From positions 20,609,640 to 20,673,639 of the forward strand of contig NC_079384.1 in NCBI RefSeq assembly GCF_021018895.1: a stretch of 64,000 bases of DNA, in the 5' to 3' direction. Shown here piece by piece: positions 1 through 10,344 of this stretch. Position 1 is the first letter of the stretch; every line of letters starts with the position of its first letter. The notes under the pieces were generated by a model. That model saw nothing but the letters and a program-made list of their open reading frames with translations. It searched no databases and was not told the origin of the DNA. Made by a program: the position numbers and the translations under genes. This DNA comes from Seriola aureovittata (Eukaryota > Chordata > Actinopteri > Carangiformes > Carangidae).

Positions 1-710
1 TTGAGCATAACAAAGCAGTTTGCCGATGGCTCGCTGACTGTAGCCGCGTCGTTCCTGGCAGAGTCGTTGTCGACTCCCCAGGCAGAAAAGCGGTTTGCTC
101 AATTTAGGGGTTTACTCACTTCACATACAAATGAAGAAAAAAAATGAATCTCCAGCAGCAAACGAGTCAAGTCATCAATAATGAAACGGGTCTTTGTTGT
201 GCTTGTTACATCTGGATACAAGTAGTGCTGTTTAAAATGATTTGTGATCTTCAAACAGCTGAAATAAACACCCTGCTCACCTAAACACACACACACACTT
301 ACACACTCTAAGAGTTGTTTTAAGCTTCAGTGGCAATTTCAAGCGACAATATTTGAAATGTAGTTTTTTATATATTTTGCATCTTAGTCTCATCCGTGTA
401 TTTCTGTCATTGATAAGATGTGAGATCACAGTGACCCTGTTACAACAAAGTCACACGAGCCAAGAAACAGGAGCCGTAAGTTCAACAATCAGCGTATAAT
501 CAAGCAGACATGATGATCCAGAGTGGGACAACACTGAGTGACTGACACAAGATTCATATACAGCTGAAGTCCTGACATCACTTCCTGCCCTCTAATGTTT
601 CAGAAACTCAATACAATCTCCCATTAAGGGTTTCCTTCTCTGGTTTTTTATGAATAAATGAAATGTGTTCCTGAGGTTTAACAGCCATATTACCGCATTA
701 AGTAGAAGGG
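1..710. other. Left edge, no gene identified
   Basis: I see no repeat family or gene here. A + strand frame is open from base 1 to the stop ending at 144 (47 codons, no start inside the window) and is richer in CpG than its surroundings. It could be the end of an exon or of a transposon frame, but I recognise no domain. The rest is ordinary AT-rich sequence with a very short CA run near 285-297. Confidence 0.3.
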
Positions 711-948
711 TACTCAGAGAGTGCAGACCTCCACCATGGCCAATGTCAAACAACATTCACCAGACTTCAGAAAAAAAAAAATCATATTCATAGTAAATTA
801 TCTGCATCTACCCCAAAATCTTCCCAGGCCCGTGACCCATCCCTTCACCAAGTTTGGCAAAAATCGGTTCAGTACTTTTTTGCATAATCCTGCTAACAAA
901 CAAACAAACAGACGTGGGTGAAAACGTCCTTGGCGGAGGTAATGAGTA
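711..948. repeat. Dispersed repeat ending in a CCTTGGCGGAGGTAAT-type terminus
   Basis: The right half (about 835-948) carries the phrase seen in many animal repeats: accaagtttggcaaaaatc, then a CAAA-rich stretch, then ccttggcggaggtaat. The outer ends are weakly inverted: the left begins TACTCA and soon reads ACCTCCACCATGG, and the reverse complement of the right end reads TACTCATTACCTCCGCCAAGG split by one block. This suggests a small non-autonomous DNA element of about 240 bp, but the class is uncertain. The short open frame inside it is not a gene. Confidence 0.5.
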
Positions 949-1426
949 TCTACTACACACACTAATGCTGGGATTTTAACCTTTAGTGAGTTTAGAGTTA
1001 TAAAGCTTTTAAGTTTTAAAACTTAATACTGTTTTTTGACTCTTCAGTTGTGACCTTGGAAACGTCCCATTATCCTGAACACTTTTAGAACATTTTAAAA
1101 AAAAGTCACAAAAGTAAATGTTTAAACTAATTTCTATGACCGCTGAGCAAATTCCATCTGGTGTAATTAAGTGGACCTTGAATTGAGATTCCACCAGATT
1201 CTTAGTATTCTGTGAAATTATTATCTATGATTTCCATTCAGATTCTTTCCAGCTTATTAGCTGGAATCGCTCTGTCTGAAAAAATGTCTGCATTGTTCAG
1301 CCCCTTCTGTCCCTTCTCACAGCCGCTTGACTGGCCTCAGTCCATCAAGCTGTTGACCTTTCACCCACGACAGTCTGTGGGGATGTGGGAAATGGAGCTT
1401 GTTAAAGGCTGCTAAAAGCAGAAACA
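949..1426. other. No feature seen
   Basis: Unique-looking AT-rich sequence. The short frames on both strands show no domain or coding signature. Confidence 0.4.
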
Positions 1427-1548
1427 TTAAAGGTCCCATATTGTATAAAGAGCATATATGTATGATGTAATTTATTACATTAGCCTGATAACAGATCATC
1501 AATGTGAATGAATTAGTGATTCTAGTTTTCTTGTTGTCAGTCTTTGTA
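1427..1548 (+). repeat. Truncated TTAA-type terminus (family A-like)
   Basis: The sequence TTAAAGGTCCCATATTG begins here, the same terminus as the full family A copy starting 125 bp downstream. The inner part then diverges. It is either a truncated sister copy or an older element that the next copy landed beside. Confidence 0.45.
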
Positions 1549-2433
1549 ATTTAAAGGTCCCATATAATAAAGTATAAAGTTAGATTTCCATGCCTTTGTT
1601 TTAATTATAGATCAGCTCTAGGTTCTGTATTAATACTGTGAAAGTATCAAAGCCTCAGTCCACAGAGAAATGCACACAGCCTGTATTCAGAAACTGAGCT
1701 TAAAACCAGCCGTCAGGACTTCTGGAACTTTGTGATGTCACAACAAAGCAGTCATTACTCTCAGCCATGCCCTATGCCCTGCCCACCTGAACCCACCATC
1801 CAACCTAGCAGGATTTTGTTTCTCTGAGTGTTTACCTGAAATCTGCTATATTTTTTTCCACTCAGAAAACAGTCAGCCAATTAAAAAAGAGAGGCTCAGA
1901 GCTTCATTGTGATGTCATCGCCCTCAACCACCACCTGGATCCACTGTCTATAGTTTTTTTTTTGTTTTAACTTGTATTAACAACACAGCACCAAGTGGTC
2001 ATTCTGTCACTGAGCTAGCAAGCTACAAGACAGGAAGCCAGTATATCATTGCACAACCTTCCCAAGGATACTTGTAATATTAGGGAGAAGTTTTTCTGAA
2101 ATAACCAAGCATTTAACGTCTGTTCTCATTTTCTGACTATTGCCCTCTGTGTTTACCAGTGAGTTTTACCAAGCTACAGCAGAAGGCTACAATCTGTTAG
2201 CTATGGTCAGGGTTAGGGTTGTGTCACTCAGGAAACAGTCAGCCAATCAGAAGAGAGGCTCAGAAGCCAACGCCCTGATGTTGCTAGAGCTCCAGAGAGA
2301 AGGATAGAGGGGAGAGAGAGGAGATGTAAAACTACATTGAGAGAGTTTTTGGTTCTTAAAACCACAAATATATCTTTTTATGGATCAACACTTCAAATAA
2401 ACGCAGAAGAAGAGGAAAATATGGACCCAACAT
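1549..2433 (+). repeat. Family A, longest copy (TTAA-flanked non-autonomous element)
   Basis: This is the longest of at least seven copies of one repeat in the window. It starts TTAAAGGTCCCATAT at 1553 and reaches the sister terminus ATATGGACCC near 2429, which is inverted relative to the start. The diagnostic core at about 1650-1745 includes cagtccacagagaaatgc and tttgtgatgtcacaa. The block at 1861-1915 (cactcagaaaacagtcagcc) recurs at 2222-2270, so the long form carries an internal duplication. TTAA at the outer edge of several copies points to a piggyBac- or Kolobok-type target. No transposase frame is present, so it is non-autonomous. Confidence 0.7.
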
Positions 2434-2757
2434 TGTTTTTTTATAGAATAAACAACCCTTGTCTCGAAAAACGGAGTGAACTGCATCTCATACTGTTGAG
2501 CAGGTTTGCACTGTTACCTCTGGAACAGAACACAGAAGTTCCAGGTTAACACCGGCGCCCATACACTGGCCTGACTTCTCTTACTGTTAATCTGTGAGTG
2601 TATGCAGGGAGGACGTGTGGCCTGGGGCGAGTCTCGGTTCACTAAAACAAGGAGCCACATCGATAGGCCTCCCTGCCTCGCCGCATTGATAAAGAGCTGA
2701 GCTGATATATAGCCCCACCTGGTCAATACACACTGGAGACAAGCACATACACTAGCA

Positions 2758-2760
<3 letters not shown>
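2434..2760. other. No feature seen
   Basis: Between family A and the first CA array. No gene or recognisable repeat. Confidence 0.35.

Positions 2761-2792
<32 letters not shown>
2761..2792. repeat. (CA)n microsatellite
   Basis: Uninterrupted AC/CA dinucleotide run of 16 units. Confidence 0.95.
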
Positions 2793-2793
<1 letters not shown>

Positions 2794-2940
2794 AGCAGTG
2801 AGCCATGAACAAAGACAGTCGAGTTAAATAATGGCAGTGGAGTGTGTGAAGTGAGAGCTGCAGGGAAAATGCGTCACCTGGAAGTTTTCATTTTAATATG
2901 CCTAAATCATGAGCGGAGGTGTGATACATCTCCCTGTGTT

Positions 2941-2972
2941 CACACACATACACACACACACACACACACACC
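2941..2972. repeat. (CA)n microsatellite
   Basis: CA run with one TA interruption near its left end. Confidence 0.95.
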
Positions 2973-3277
2973 GCCATGCTCACAAGCTGAGCTACAGAGG
3001 GGTTTGCCCTGCTGGGGTTTAGGCAGCAAAGAGGGATCAGGAAGAGCAGCTGAGGAGGAAGAGAGTTAGAGAGAGCCAGAGACAGAGTGAGAGAGCGAGT
3101 GTTAGAGTCAGTGAACATCCATCATCAATCAAAGTGACTGAGGCGCTGACACACTGAGACATCCCCAGATCCTTGTCGACAAATTGCGCTGGTAAATGAT
3201 TTCTCCTATCAGCTAAATCATACTATCCATCCCTCTCTCCCTCCATCTTTCCATCTATCTCTCTGCATCAGCCACCA

Positions 3278-3313
<36 letters not shown>

Positions 3314-3504
3314 GACTGTGTCTTCACCTACCCTCTGTCTGTCCCTCATTGAGTTTATTTCCCTTTGGATCAGTGGAGCGCCATGCCTGATGTCTGATGG
3401 ACTCTAGCTCCATTTACACATGAGGCACATGTATGATGCTCTCTCTCTTTCTCTCTCTCTCTCACACACACACATACACACATGGTTGAATGGAATTACT
3501 TCAT
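2973..3504. repeat. Spacer with a (CT)n microsatellite at 3279-3313
   Basis: Mostly unassigned sequence. A pyrimidine-rich tract culminates in a CT run at 3279-3313, and a second short CT run followed by CA lies at 3441-3480. No gene seen. Confidence 0.7.
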
Positions 3505-3835
3505 GCAAGTTAAAGGAGACTGTCCTCCCCATAGGTCGTCTGTGCAAGCAGCTTATCACCCACAGCTATGTTTTGTTGTTAGGTGACCTGTAGACCTATT
3601 GTCATGTTGTCAATAGAAACAGTCATTTAAAGTTATGGTTTGGTTAGGTTTAGGAAAAGATTGTAGTTTGTCAACGGGAAAAAGTCCTGTGTTTTGTGGA
3701 CTTATCCATCCACCCCACGCTCCTCCTAACGTGGACTTTGGAACTATTTCCCGCTGTTGCCATACTGCTGTCAACCATGATGATGTAGTGTACATCTGCT
3801 GCAGGTAGGAGCTCTAATCCATAAAATGCTCCTGT
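3505..3835 (+). repeat. Family B dispersed repeat, copy 1
   Basis: Shares ordered blocks with 4432-4765 and, in reverse, with 22497-22825: a CATAGGTC block, CACAGCTATGTTTTGTTG (gttacgttttgttgctagg in copy 2), the phrase gtttaggaaaagat, and the block cctcctaacgtggacttt at about 3723. I recognise this combination from teleost genomes as a common interspersed repeat but cannot give its class. The minus strand open frame of 61 codons inside is not a gene. Confidence 0.6.
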
Positions 3836-4431
3836 AAGTCATATCAAGTCAAGCCACCACTGATGAAAACAGAGAAAGATGTGGTTGTAGAAACTGACTT
3901 CTATAGCTATCAAAACACAGAATATACAGAAGCATCAGTAATGAATAGACATCCATGCTTCTGACTCATAGATATTGCTAGTATGCTTAGCTGTTTGCGG
4001 AAGTGAGTCACATGACCTCAGTCTTAGTTTTGATGACTTTAGATTTTAATGGACAAAATCCAAAAATCACTTGCAGCTCCACCTTGCCTTTAAAACTTAA
4101 CTCAGTCCATTGGTCCCTCACTTGTGAGGGTTACGCTTTGCGCCTGCCAGATGAGCAGGTGTAAATGTAATGTAAACGTATTAACCTGTGTGACTTAGAT
4201 GACTTGATGTCGTCCCCTTGAACAAAGATTAAATGTTACATTAAAAAATGCACAGCGACCCAACTCTTTGTTTTCCTGCAAACAGATATTCCTCGTGTCA
4301 GTCTGACAGTAGCCAATCACACGTCAGAGCGGGATGAAGGGTGTGTTAGTACAGACATCAGATAACACTTCCGATTAGCACAATCAGATGGACTCTATAG
4401 CTCAGGCACAAAACAGCAAGCTAGCACTGTT
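3836..4431. other. No feature seen
   Basis: AT-rich spacer between two family B copies. Nothing supportable. Confidence 0.35.
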
Positions 4432-4765
4432 CAAGACTGTCCTCCTGTAAAAACTGAGCCCATAGGTCATCTGTACTGCAGCCAATTATGACCCATAGTT
4501 ACGTTTTGTTGCTAGGCGTCATCTAGTGGTCGTAGTAATTATCACAGTGGCAAAGAAGAAAATGCAGTGACGTAGTATAAGGAGAGACAAAGCTGCCGAA
4601 ATTAGCTGTTTATATTGTAACAATGACAACAAAAGACCATGCGATGTTGAGGAAGTGGGCGTAATTATTTGAACCCAAATCCCGATCTTTTCCTAAACCT
4701 AACCAAGACATGACCATTAGTATAGTAACCATGGCGACAATGGTAGGTACACGGTCGGGTTGTAT
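4432..4765 (+). repeat. Family B dispersed repeat, copy 2
   Basis: Contains gttacgttttgttgctagg at about 4499, the gacgtagtataaggagagac block at about 4570, and cctaaacctaaccaagacatg in the right half. The same blocks occur in inverse order and orientation at 22497-22825, which is the clearest internal proof that this is a repeat. It is in the same orientation as copy 1, 0.9 kb away. Confidence 0.6.
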
Positions 4766-5731
4766 CAGCTGTGGGCTCCGTTCGACCTCAGCGCTGAACA
4801 TTTCAAAGAAAATGGTGTCATGTTTTCACACGTGATGGCGTCGCGCTCACTAACCAATGAACATGCCAAAGAATACAGCATCTGTGGTCTCCCCGGGTCA
4901 AATCTCACCTGGCCGTTACAGCCGAGCACACTACTGAAATGGTTTCAAAAGTATCATGACTAAACTTTGACATATACCTCTCTGTGATAATCCATTTACA
5001 TATGTTCCTCTGATTGTAACTTTTGTCAAGTTTAAGTTTTTTTTTACCTAAAAAGGAGGTATATTTTTATGTAAATGAGGTTTATTGACCATTAAATTCC
5101 AAAAGAAAGTGTAACAGTTGCCGTAATGAGTTGGAATGACGTTGACTGAAAAGGTGTAATAACATTATTGGGTAATCATTTTATACTTCATGTTTTATAA
5201 ACAACCAAACAGATCGAGTCAATTTTGGACCAGGAGGACAAAAGTCGCACTGTCGACGGGAAGACAATACGAAGGTTAAGGAGGGAGAATTTTGGTGCAA
5301 AGAGATCGTACAAACAGATGTGTTTCTGGCAAAAGGAGATGAAAGTGGACGGAGGAAAGGACCAATAGGAAAAACATGATGAAGCGTGATGAAGGGACGG
5401 GACAGGAGACAAACAAACAAAGAAACAAACAGACAAACACTCTGTATGCTACTGCTGAGAGAAAGAAGCCTCCAAATATTTCCATCCAGCACCTTTAATG
5501 ACAGAATAAATAAATCCATCATGCAAGAAGTGTTGGTATTCAATACTTAAAATATGACTCAGAGAGGATGAGAGATTTAGTTTGGATGAATTGACCCGCA
5601 GAGCACAGGAAACCAACATCAGCAGGGGGAGAACAGGAGGCTCGTTGGCTAATTTACAGTTGACTGTTTGTCTGTCTGTTTGAGAGAAGATTAGAAAAAA
5701 AGAGCTTCATTCATTGCAGGGTAAAAGTTCG
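4766..5731. other. No gene identified
   Basis: Unassigned. A minus strand open frame of 120 codons covers 5181-5543, but two other minus frames overlap it, its translation is rich in Ser, Phe, Leu and Cys as expected of translated low-complexity DNA, and no domain is recognisable. I do not call it a gene. Confidence 0.35.
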
Positions 5732-5911
5732 CGCACACACGCACACACGCACACACACACACACACACACGGTAGCACAGTGGGTGTATGTCTAATATTG
5801 ATTCCCTTCTCTTCAGCTATTTTCCAAAGTAGCCCAGGGCTTCTCTCCACCCCTACTAACCATTATCCAAGCTCTCTGCTGGGCAGGGACGATTCAGAAC
5901 ATCCCCCCGTT

Positions 5912-5955
<44 letters not shown>

Positions 5956-6277
5956 CACCCCCGGAGCTGCACCGCGCTGTGCATGTGTGTGTGCGTATGT
6001 CTGTAGTGTGTAATGTATTATAATGATCTTAGAGACAGAGAGGGGGGGAGTTGGAAGAGATGTGGTACAGAGCAGAAGTCAAAATGAAGCCCACAATTCA
6101 CACAGTGTGCGTGTGTGTGTGTGTGTGTGTTCGTCATCCAGCCCACTTCACACTGTCTGGGTTTCTCACACTCCCATCACTACAGCTTAATTATTACGGA
6201 TTGACAGAGACAAAGTCATAAAGATTGGTGCAGAGTCAGTGAGGGTAATCAGCCAGTCATAAAAATAGACACACACG

Positions 6278-6321
<44 letters not shown>
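5732..6321. repeat. Cluster of four CA/GT microsatellites
   Basis: Four dinucleotide arrays in 0.6 kb: CA at 5732-5770 (with CG interruptions), CA at 5914-5953, GT at 6111-6130, and CA at about 6268-6321. The open frames across them translate the repeats as His-Thr or Cys-Val runs and are artefacts. Confidence 0.95.
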
Positions 6322-6323
<2 letters not shown>

Positions 6324-7064
6324 TGTTAAAGACGTCACTTCACCTCTTACACAGACAAATATAAAGAAATACTTAAAAGGACACAGTGTCCACCAACACA
6401 GCCTCAGCATCAGACGGACTGTAGCGTGCTTGCTTGTACAGACTGCAGTGTTTTTGCCTTATGCAGCTTTTTTGGCCAGACTGTACGAACATGCCAGAAA
6501 CCTGTTGCTTTAGGGAGTGATTAATATTGATGTGCACTGCAGACATTAGACAGAAAAGAGGACAGAAGGAAGGGAAAATACGTAGGGAGAGAAAGATTGG
6601 AGGAAAGCAGAGGGAGCACTCGCCCTGAAACACTGCAGACATTTTGTCAGTAAACAAAAAATAACATAGTTGAATTCCACTTTCATTAGGTTTAACATGT
6701 TCTCTCACCTAAAGCGCTGAGGCAGAGCAGGGTGAGATGAAAACTAGCAGAACAGAAGACACAACAGCCTGCTTTACTTTAGCATGGGTCACTCCAATAC
6801 TTCAACTATAAACTATCTTCATGTTTAAGCTCCGTGTCAGAAATAATCTCTGTCCACCTGAAAAGGCATCTCACATGACCAGTCACACACACTGGGCATG
6901 TGTGTGCAGGTGTTCACGGGAAACAGATTGTCTACTCATGACATGAAAATGACTATAAATGCTTTAAAAACTATTCAGAAAGTGAGGAGTGGACTTCGTG
7001 ACTTCATTAGTGTGAGGCCTGATCGTGGTGAACAGGAGTTATTCCTTTGTAAGGTTCTGGAGAT
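6322..7064. other. No feature seen
   Basis: Unassigned sequence. The 111-codon minus frame (6373-6708) and the 104-codon plus frame (6898-7212) have no recognisable domain, and the latter runs into a family A fragment. Confidence 0.35.
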
Positions 7065-7165
7065 GAATCGTCTAAGAACCAAAAACCATCTCAGTGTAGT
7101 TTTACATCTCGTCTGTCAGGCTTCTCTCTGGAGCTCTAGTAACAACAGATCAGGCAATGAGGCGA
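7065..7165 (-). repeat. Family A terminal fragment
   Basis: Reads taagaaccaaaaaccatctc, then a block ending in tctggagctctagtaacaac. This is the reverse complement of the region next to the 3' terminus of family A (compare about 2290-2370 and 57855-57940). It may be the outer part of the insertion whose inner part lies at 7855-8076, with about 0.7 kb between, or a separate fragment. Confidence 0.6.
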
Positions 7166-7429
7166 GAAGCTTTCAGTCCCAGTGTAACAAACATAAAACC
7201 CAACAAAAGTGATCCAGCAATCAGCAGATTAGTGACACGCTGAGGAAAAGCTGAAATGATTGTTTGAAACCCAAAATGATCCGGTCTAAGCGGGTTTTTT
7301 AAACGCAGGTGAACCCGATAAGAGAGGTGACTTCTTTTACGCTGCCAGGTCACTTTGCATTTCTGTTTGGAGAGGATACGCACACACAACTGCAGGGAGC
7401 TACATCATCACATACACTCGTAGAGCTAA

Positions 7430-7473
7430 CACACACACACACACACACACACAGACACACACACACAGACACA
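7430..7473. repeat. (CA)n array at the left edge of the tandem duplication
   Basis: A CA run with two GA interruptions. The unique part of duplication unit 1 starts at its right end (7468). The same unique sequence starts again after the CA array ending at 8480, so duplication junctions lie in CA tracts. Confidence 0.9.
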
Positions 7474-7742
7474 GGGAAGAGCTGCCTTGCAAATTGGTAG
7501 AACCGATCCGTCGTGTCTCATCCCCCGGTTGCGTCGGAGCCTCTGTGTGAGATGCTTCGACTGGTGATTCTGGTGTAACAGCACTGTGCTGGGCAGGTGA
7601 CAGGTGTGTTAACAGTGTTTGTGCTCTGAAAGATGTCACAGCACGGGAAAAGGGGTGAAAATTAGTGCGTGTGTTGTGTTTACATCACTCCAGAGCCTAT
7701 AAACTGTAGAGTCACTGACCCGCATGTGAATGCCGATTGCAC

Positions 7743-7836
7743 CCTCTCTAAAGCCCCTTTACCACTTGTCAAACAACCAGCTAACACCTGCTAACATCTG
7801 GCTTTTGTCAGCAATGGAAAAGGGGCTTTAGAGAGG
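7743..7836. repeat. 94-bp MITE with terminal inverted repeats (unit 1)
   Basis: Left end CCTCTCTAAAGCCCCTTTACC and right end GGAAAAGGGGCTTTAGAGAGG are inverted complements over about 22 bp, with one mismatch in the part checked. They enclose about 50 bp with the phrases accacttgtcaaacaacc and acatctggcttttgtcag. The whole can fold into a single hairpin. It looks like a minimal non-autonomous DNA transposon. I could not assign clear target-site duplications. Confidence 0.65.
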
Positions 7837-7854
7837 CTGAACAAAACACTAGTA

Positions 7855-8076
7855 AGAGTATATACACAAAGAAACAAAAATCCTGCGATGTTGGATGGTG
7901 GGACCAAGTGGACGGGGCTTGGGGAATGGCTGGGGCAGTGACTGCTTTGTTGTGACATCACAAAGTTACAGAAGTCCTGACGGCTGGTTTTAAGGCTCAG
8001 TTTCTGAATACAGGCTGTGTGCATTTCTCTGTGGACTGAGTGTTTTGACACTTTGAACCTAGACCTGCTTTAATAT
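7855..8076 (-). repeat. Family A fragment (unit 1)
   Basis: Reverse complement of the family A core: gtgacatcacaaagttacag at about 7951, then ggctcagtttctgaatacag, then tgcatttctctgtggactg, and gaacctagacctgctttaat at the right end. The terminal ~60 bp with the AGGTCCCATAT end is missing. The 86-codon open frame here is the same sequence read on the minus strand and is not a gene. Confidence 0.75.
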
Positions 8077-8256
8077 ATAACACTGATAACAGCATCGTCA
8101 TGTATCATCATCTAGAAGCTGATATTGGTGAATCACTAATTAATTCACCTTGGTGATCAACACCAACAATCTGTTAGGAGTCTAATCAAATAATTGCACC
8201 ATACATATATATTGTAAACTAATTAACATTGCCAACACTGCTTTACGGTAATTCTG

Positions 8257-8289
<33 letters not shown>
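8257..8289. repeat. (CAT)11 trinucleotide array
   Basis: Eleven CAT units. The duplicate unit has nine at 9270-9296, so this locus has already diverged by slippage. Confidence 0.95.
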
Positions 8290-8291
<2 letters not shown>

Positions 8292-8408
8292 CCAACATTC
8301 GGGCGGCTGCGGTTCTGCAAACTCACTCTGAGAAGAGTCTCCTGCTATGAACATTAGTGTGTGTGACAGTGACCCAGTCCCTGTGAGTGAGTTATGCATG
8401 AGTGTGTG

Positions 8409-8415
8409 AGACACA

Positions 8416-8466
<51 letters not shown>

Positions 8467-8480
8467 CACACACACACACA
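8409..8480. repeat. (CA)n array at the duplication junction
   Basis: CA array with one AA break near 8465. Its left side continues unit 1 and its right side leads into unit 2, so this array is the head-to-tail junction. Confidence 0.95.
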
Positions 8481-8755
8481 GACACAGGGAAGAGCTGCCT
8501 TGCAAATTGGTAGAACCGATCCGTCGTGTCTCATCCCCCGGTTGCGTCGGAGCCTCTGTGTGAGATGCTTCGACTGGTGATTCTGGTGTAACAGCACTGT
8601 GCTGGGCAGGTGACAGGTGTGTTAACAGTGTTTGTGCTCTGAAAGATGTCACAGCACGGGAAAAGGGGTGAAAATTAGTGCGTGTGTTGTGTTTACATCA
8701 CTCCAGAGCCTATAAACTGTAGAGTCACTGACCCGCATGTGAATGCCGATTGCAC

Positions 8756-8849
8756 CCTCTCTAAAGCCCCTTTACCACTTGTCAAACAACCAGCTAACAC
8801 CTGCTAACATCTGGCTTTTGTCAGCAATGGAAAAGGGGCTTTAGAGAGG
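8756..8849. repeat. 94-bp MITE (unit 2)
   Basis: Identical to 7743-7836 at an offset of 1,013 bp. It was duplicated with the unit rather than being an independent insertion. Confidence 0.65.
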
Positions 8850-8867
8850 CTGAACAAAACACTAGTA

Positions 8868-9089
8868 AGAGTATATACACAAAGAAACAAAAATCCTGCG
8901 ATGTTGGATGGTGGGACCAAGTGGACGGGGCTTGGGGAATGGCTGGGGCAGTGACTGCTTTGTTGTGACATCACAAAGTTACAGAAGTCCTGACGGCTGG
9001 TTTTAAGGCTCAGTTTCTGAATACAGGCTGTGTGCATTTCTCTGTGGACTGAGTGTTTTGACACTTTGAACCTAGACCTGCTTTAATAT
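8868..9089 (-). repeat. Family A fragment (unit 2)
   Basis: Copy of 7855-8076 at the same offset, with the same truncation at the right end. Confidence 0.75.
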
Positions 9090-9269
9090 ATAACACTGAT
9101 AACAGCATCGTCATGTATCATCATCTAGAAGCTGATATTGGTGAATCACTAATTAATTAACCTTGGTGATCAACACCAACAATCTGTTAGGAGTCTAATC
9201 AAATAATTGCACCATACATATATATTGTAAACTAATTAACATTGCCAACACTGCTTTACGGTAATTCTG

Positions 9270-9296
9270 CATCATCATCATCATCATCATCATCAT
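9270..9296. repeat. (CAT)9 trinucleotide array
   Basis: Nine units, against eleven in duplication unit 1. Confidence 0.95.
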
Positions 9297-9422
9297 CACC
9301 AACATTCGGGCGGCTGCGGTTCTGCAAACTCACTCTGAGAAGAGTCTCCTGCTATGAACATTAGTGTGTGTGACAGTGACCCAGTCCCTGTGAGTGAGTT
9401 ATGCATGAGTGTGTGAGACACA

Positions 9423-9498
<76 letters not shown>
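9423..9498. repeat. (CA)n array, right edge of the duplication
   Basis: A 76-bp CA array with one AA break. Unique sequence (aactctgacagag) follows that has no partner in unit 1. Confidence 0.95.
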
Positions 9499-9501
<3 letters not shown>

Positions 9502-10344
9502 ACTCTGACAGAGAGGCAACGGAATCTAATTTAACACTCGGCTGAGCAGAGATTGGCCGACACTCCCAGTCCCTCGCTGGCCAAGCGGGGACACTCCACG
9601 ATCCAACCCCTGTGTGCGTGTGTATGAGAGAGGGACAGTGTGTGTGTGTGTGTGTGTGTGTGTATGAGAGAGGGAGAGTGTGTGTGTGTGTGTGTGTGTG
9701 AGATGATAGCTATAGCCAGAGCAAGAAAGCCAGCAAGAGAGAGAGGGAGAGCGAGTGAAAGAGAAATCATGTTCATGAAGGAGTAGAGCGGTGGTGCTGG
9801 TGGAGAGGAGAGACTGTTTAGGATTCAGAGTGTGTCGCAGGTCCGCTGGCTGCCAGCTCCCTCTAGGCCTGCTACATGATATTCACTAAACCCCGTAACA
9901 ATGGCAAACATATGTAAATCTGCCTGTGTGCCCGATTCAATCAGACCCCGGCACAAAGCCACTGACACTGCCGGCACACCCAGCGGAAGAAGACACGTTC
10001 AGGGTAGTCACACATACAAACGCAGGAAAGCTCTACCAGTGTGTGTGTGTGTTTGTCACTTTATTCATACACGCACTCACTTTATAAAACCCTGTCTAGT
10101 ACAGCATCTTACAACATGTTGAGTACTCATATGATTTGGTAGTTCCCTTATTCCTGATAGAGATTCGGTTATTTTCACAAGTTATTTTAAAAACATCCTG
10201 AATAAAAGTGTTTTTCCAGCTCCTTTGTAGAGCAGTTTTTCTTTTCCACCTTCAGTATATATCAGCTAACTTGTAAAGTGAGCCGGCTGCTGGCACAGGC
10301 AGTGCAGGCAAATGCTGGAGATGCTGGGAACAGCTGGGAGACTT
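9499..10344. other. Spacer with two (TG)n arrays
   Basis: Two TG arrays at about 9640-9662 and 9679-9700, each preceded by tatgagagaggga, form a short compound tandem repeat. The rest is unassigned. A 73-codon frame at 9901-10122 has no recognisable domain. Confidence 0.6.

Larger units (their letters stand above)
7468..8408. repeat. Tandem duplication, unit 1
   Basis: About 940 bp of non-microsatellite sequence starting gacacagggaagagctgcc that is repeated at 8481-9421. Reading both in register, the offset is 1,013 bp up to the trinucleotide array and 1,007 bp after it. I found one substitution (C at 8146, A at 9159) and a copy-number change in the CAT array (11 versus 9 units). The unit contains a 94-bp hairpin MITE (7743-7836), a family A fragment (7855-8076) and the CAT array. 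No gene lies inside it. The near identity means either a very recent duplication or an assembly error that kept both haplotypes in tandem. Confidence 0.95.
8481..9421. repeat. Tandem duplication, unit 2
   Basis: Second copy of 7468-8408 in direct orientation. It holds the second hairpin MITE, family A fragment and CAT array in the same order, and runs into a longer CA array (9423-9498). Confidence 0.95.

Noticed and set aside
2205..2220. Telomere-like gggttaggg-type word
   Set aside because: Only one or two units, inside family A; not an interstitial telomere array.
5181..5543. 120-codon minus frame
   Set aside because: Three overlapping minus frames in the same place, no domain, and skewed composition.
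8257..9296. CRISPR-like array from repeated units
   Set aside because: The repeats are CAT and CA microsatellites and a tandem duplication in a vertebrate-type genome. There are no regular spacers.
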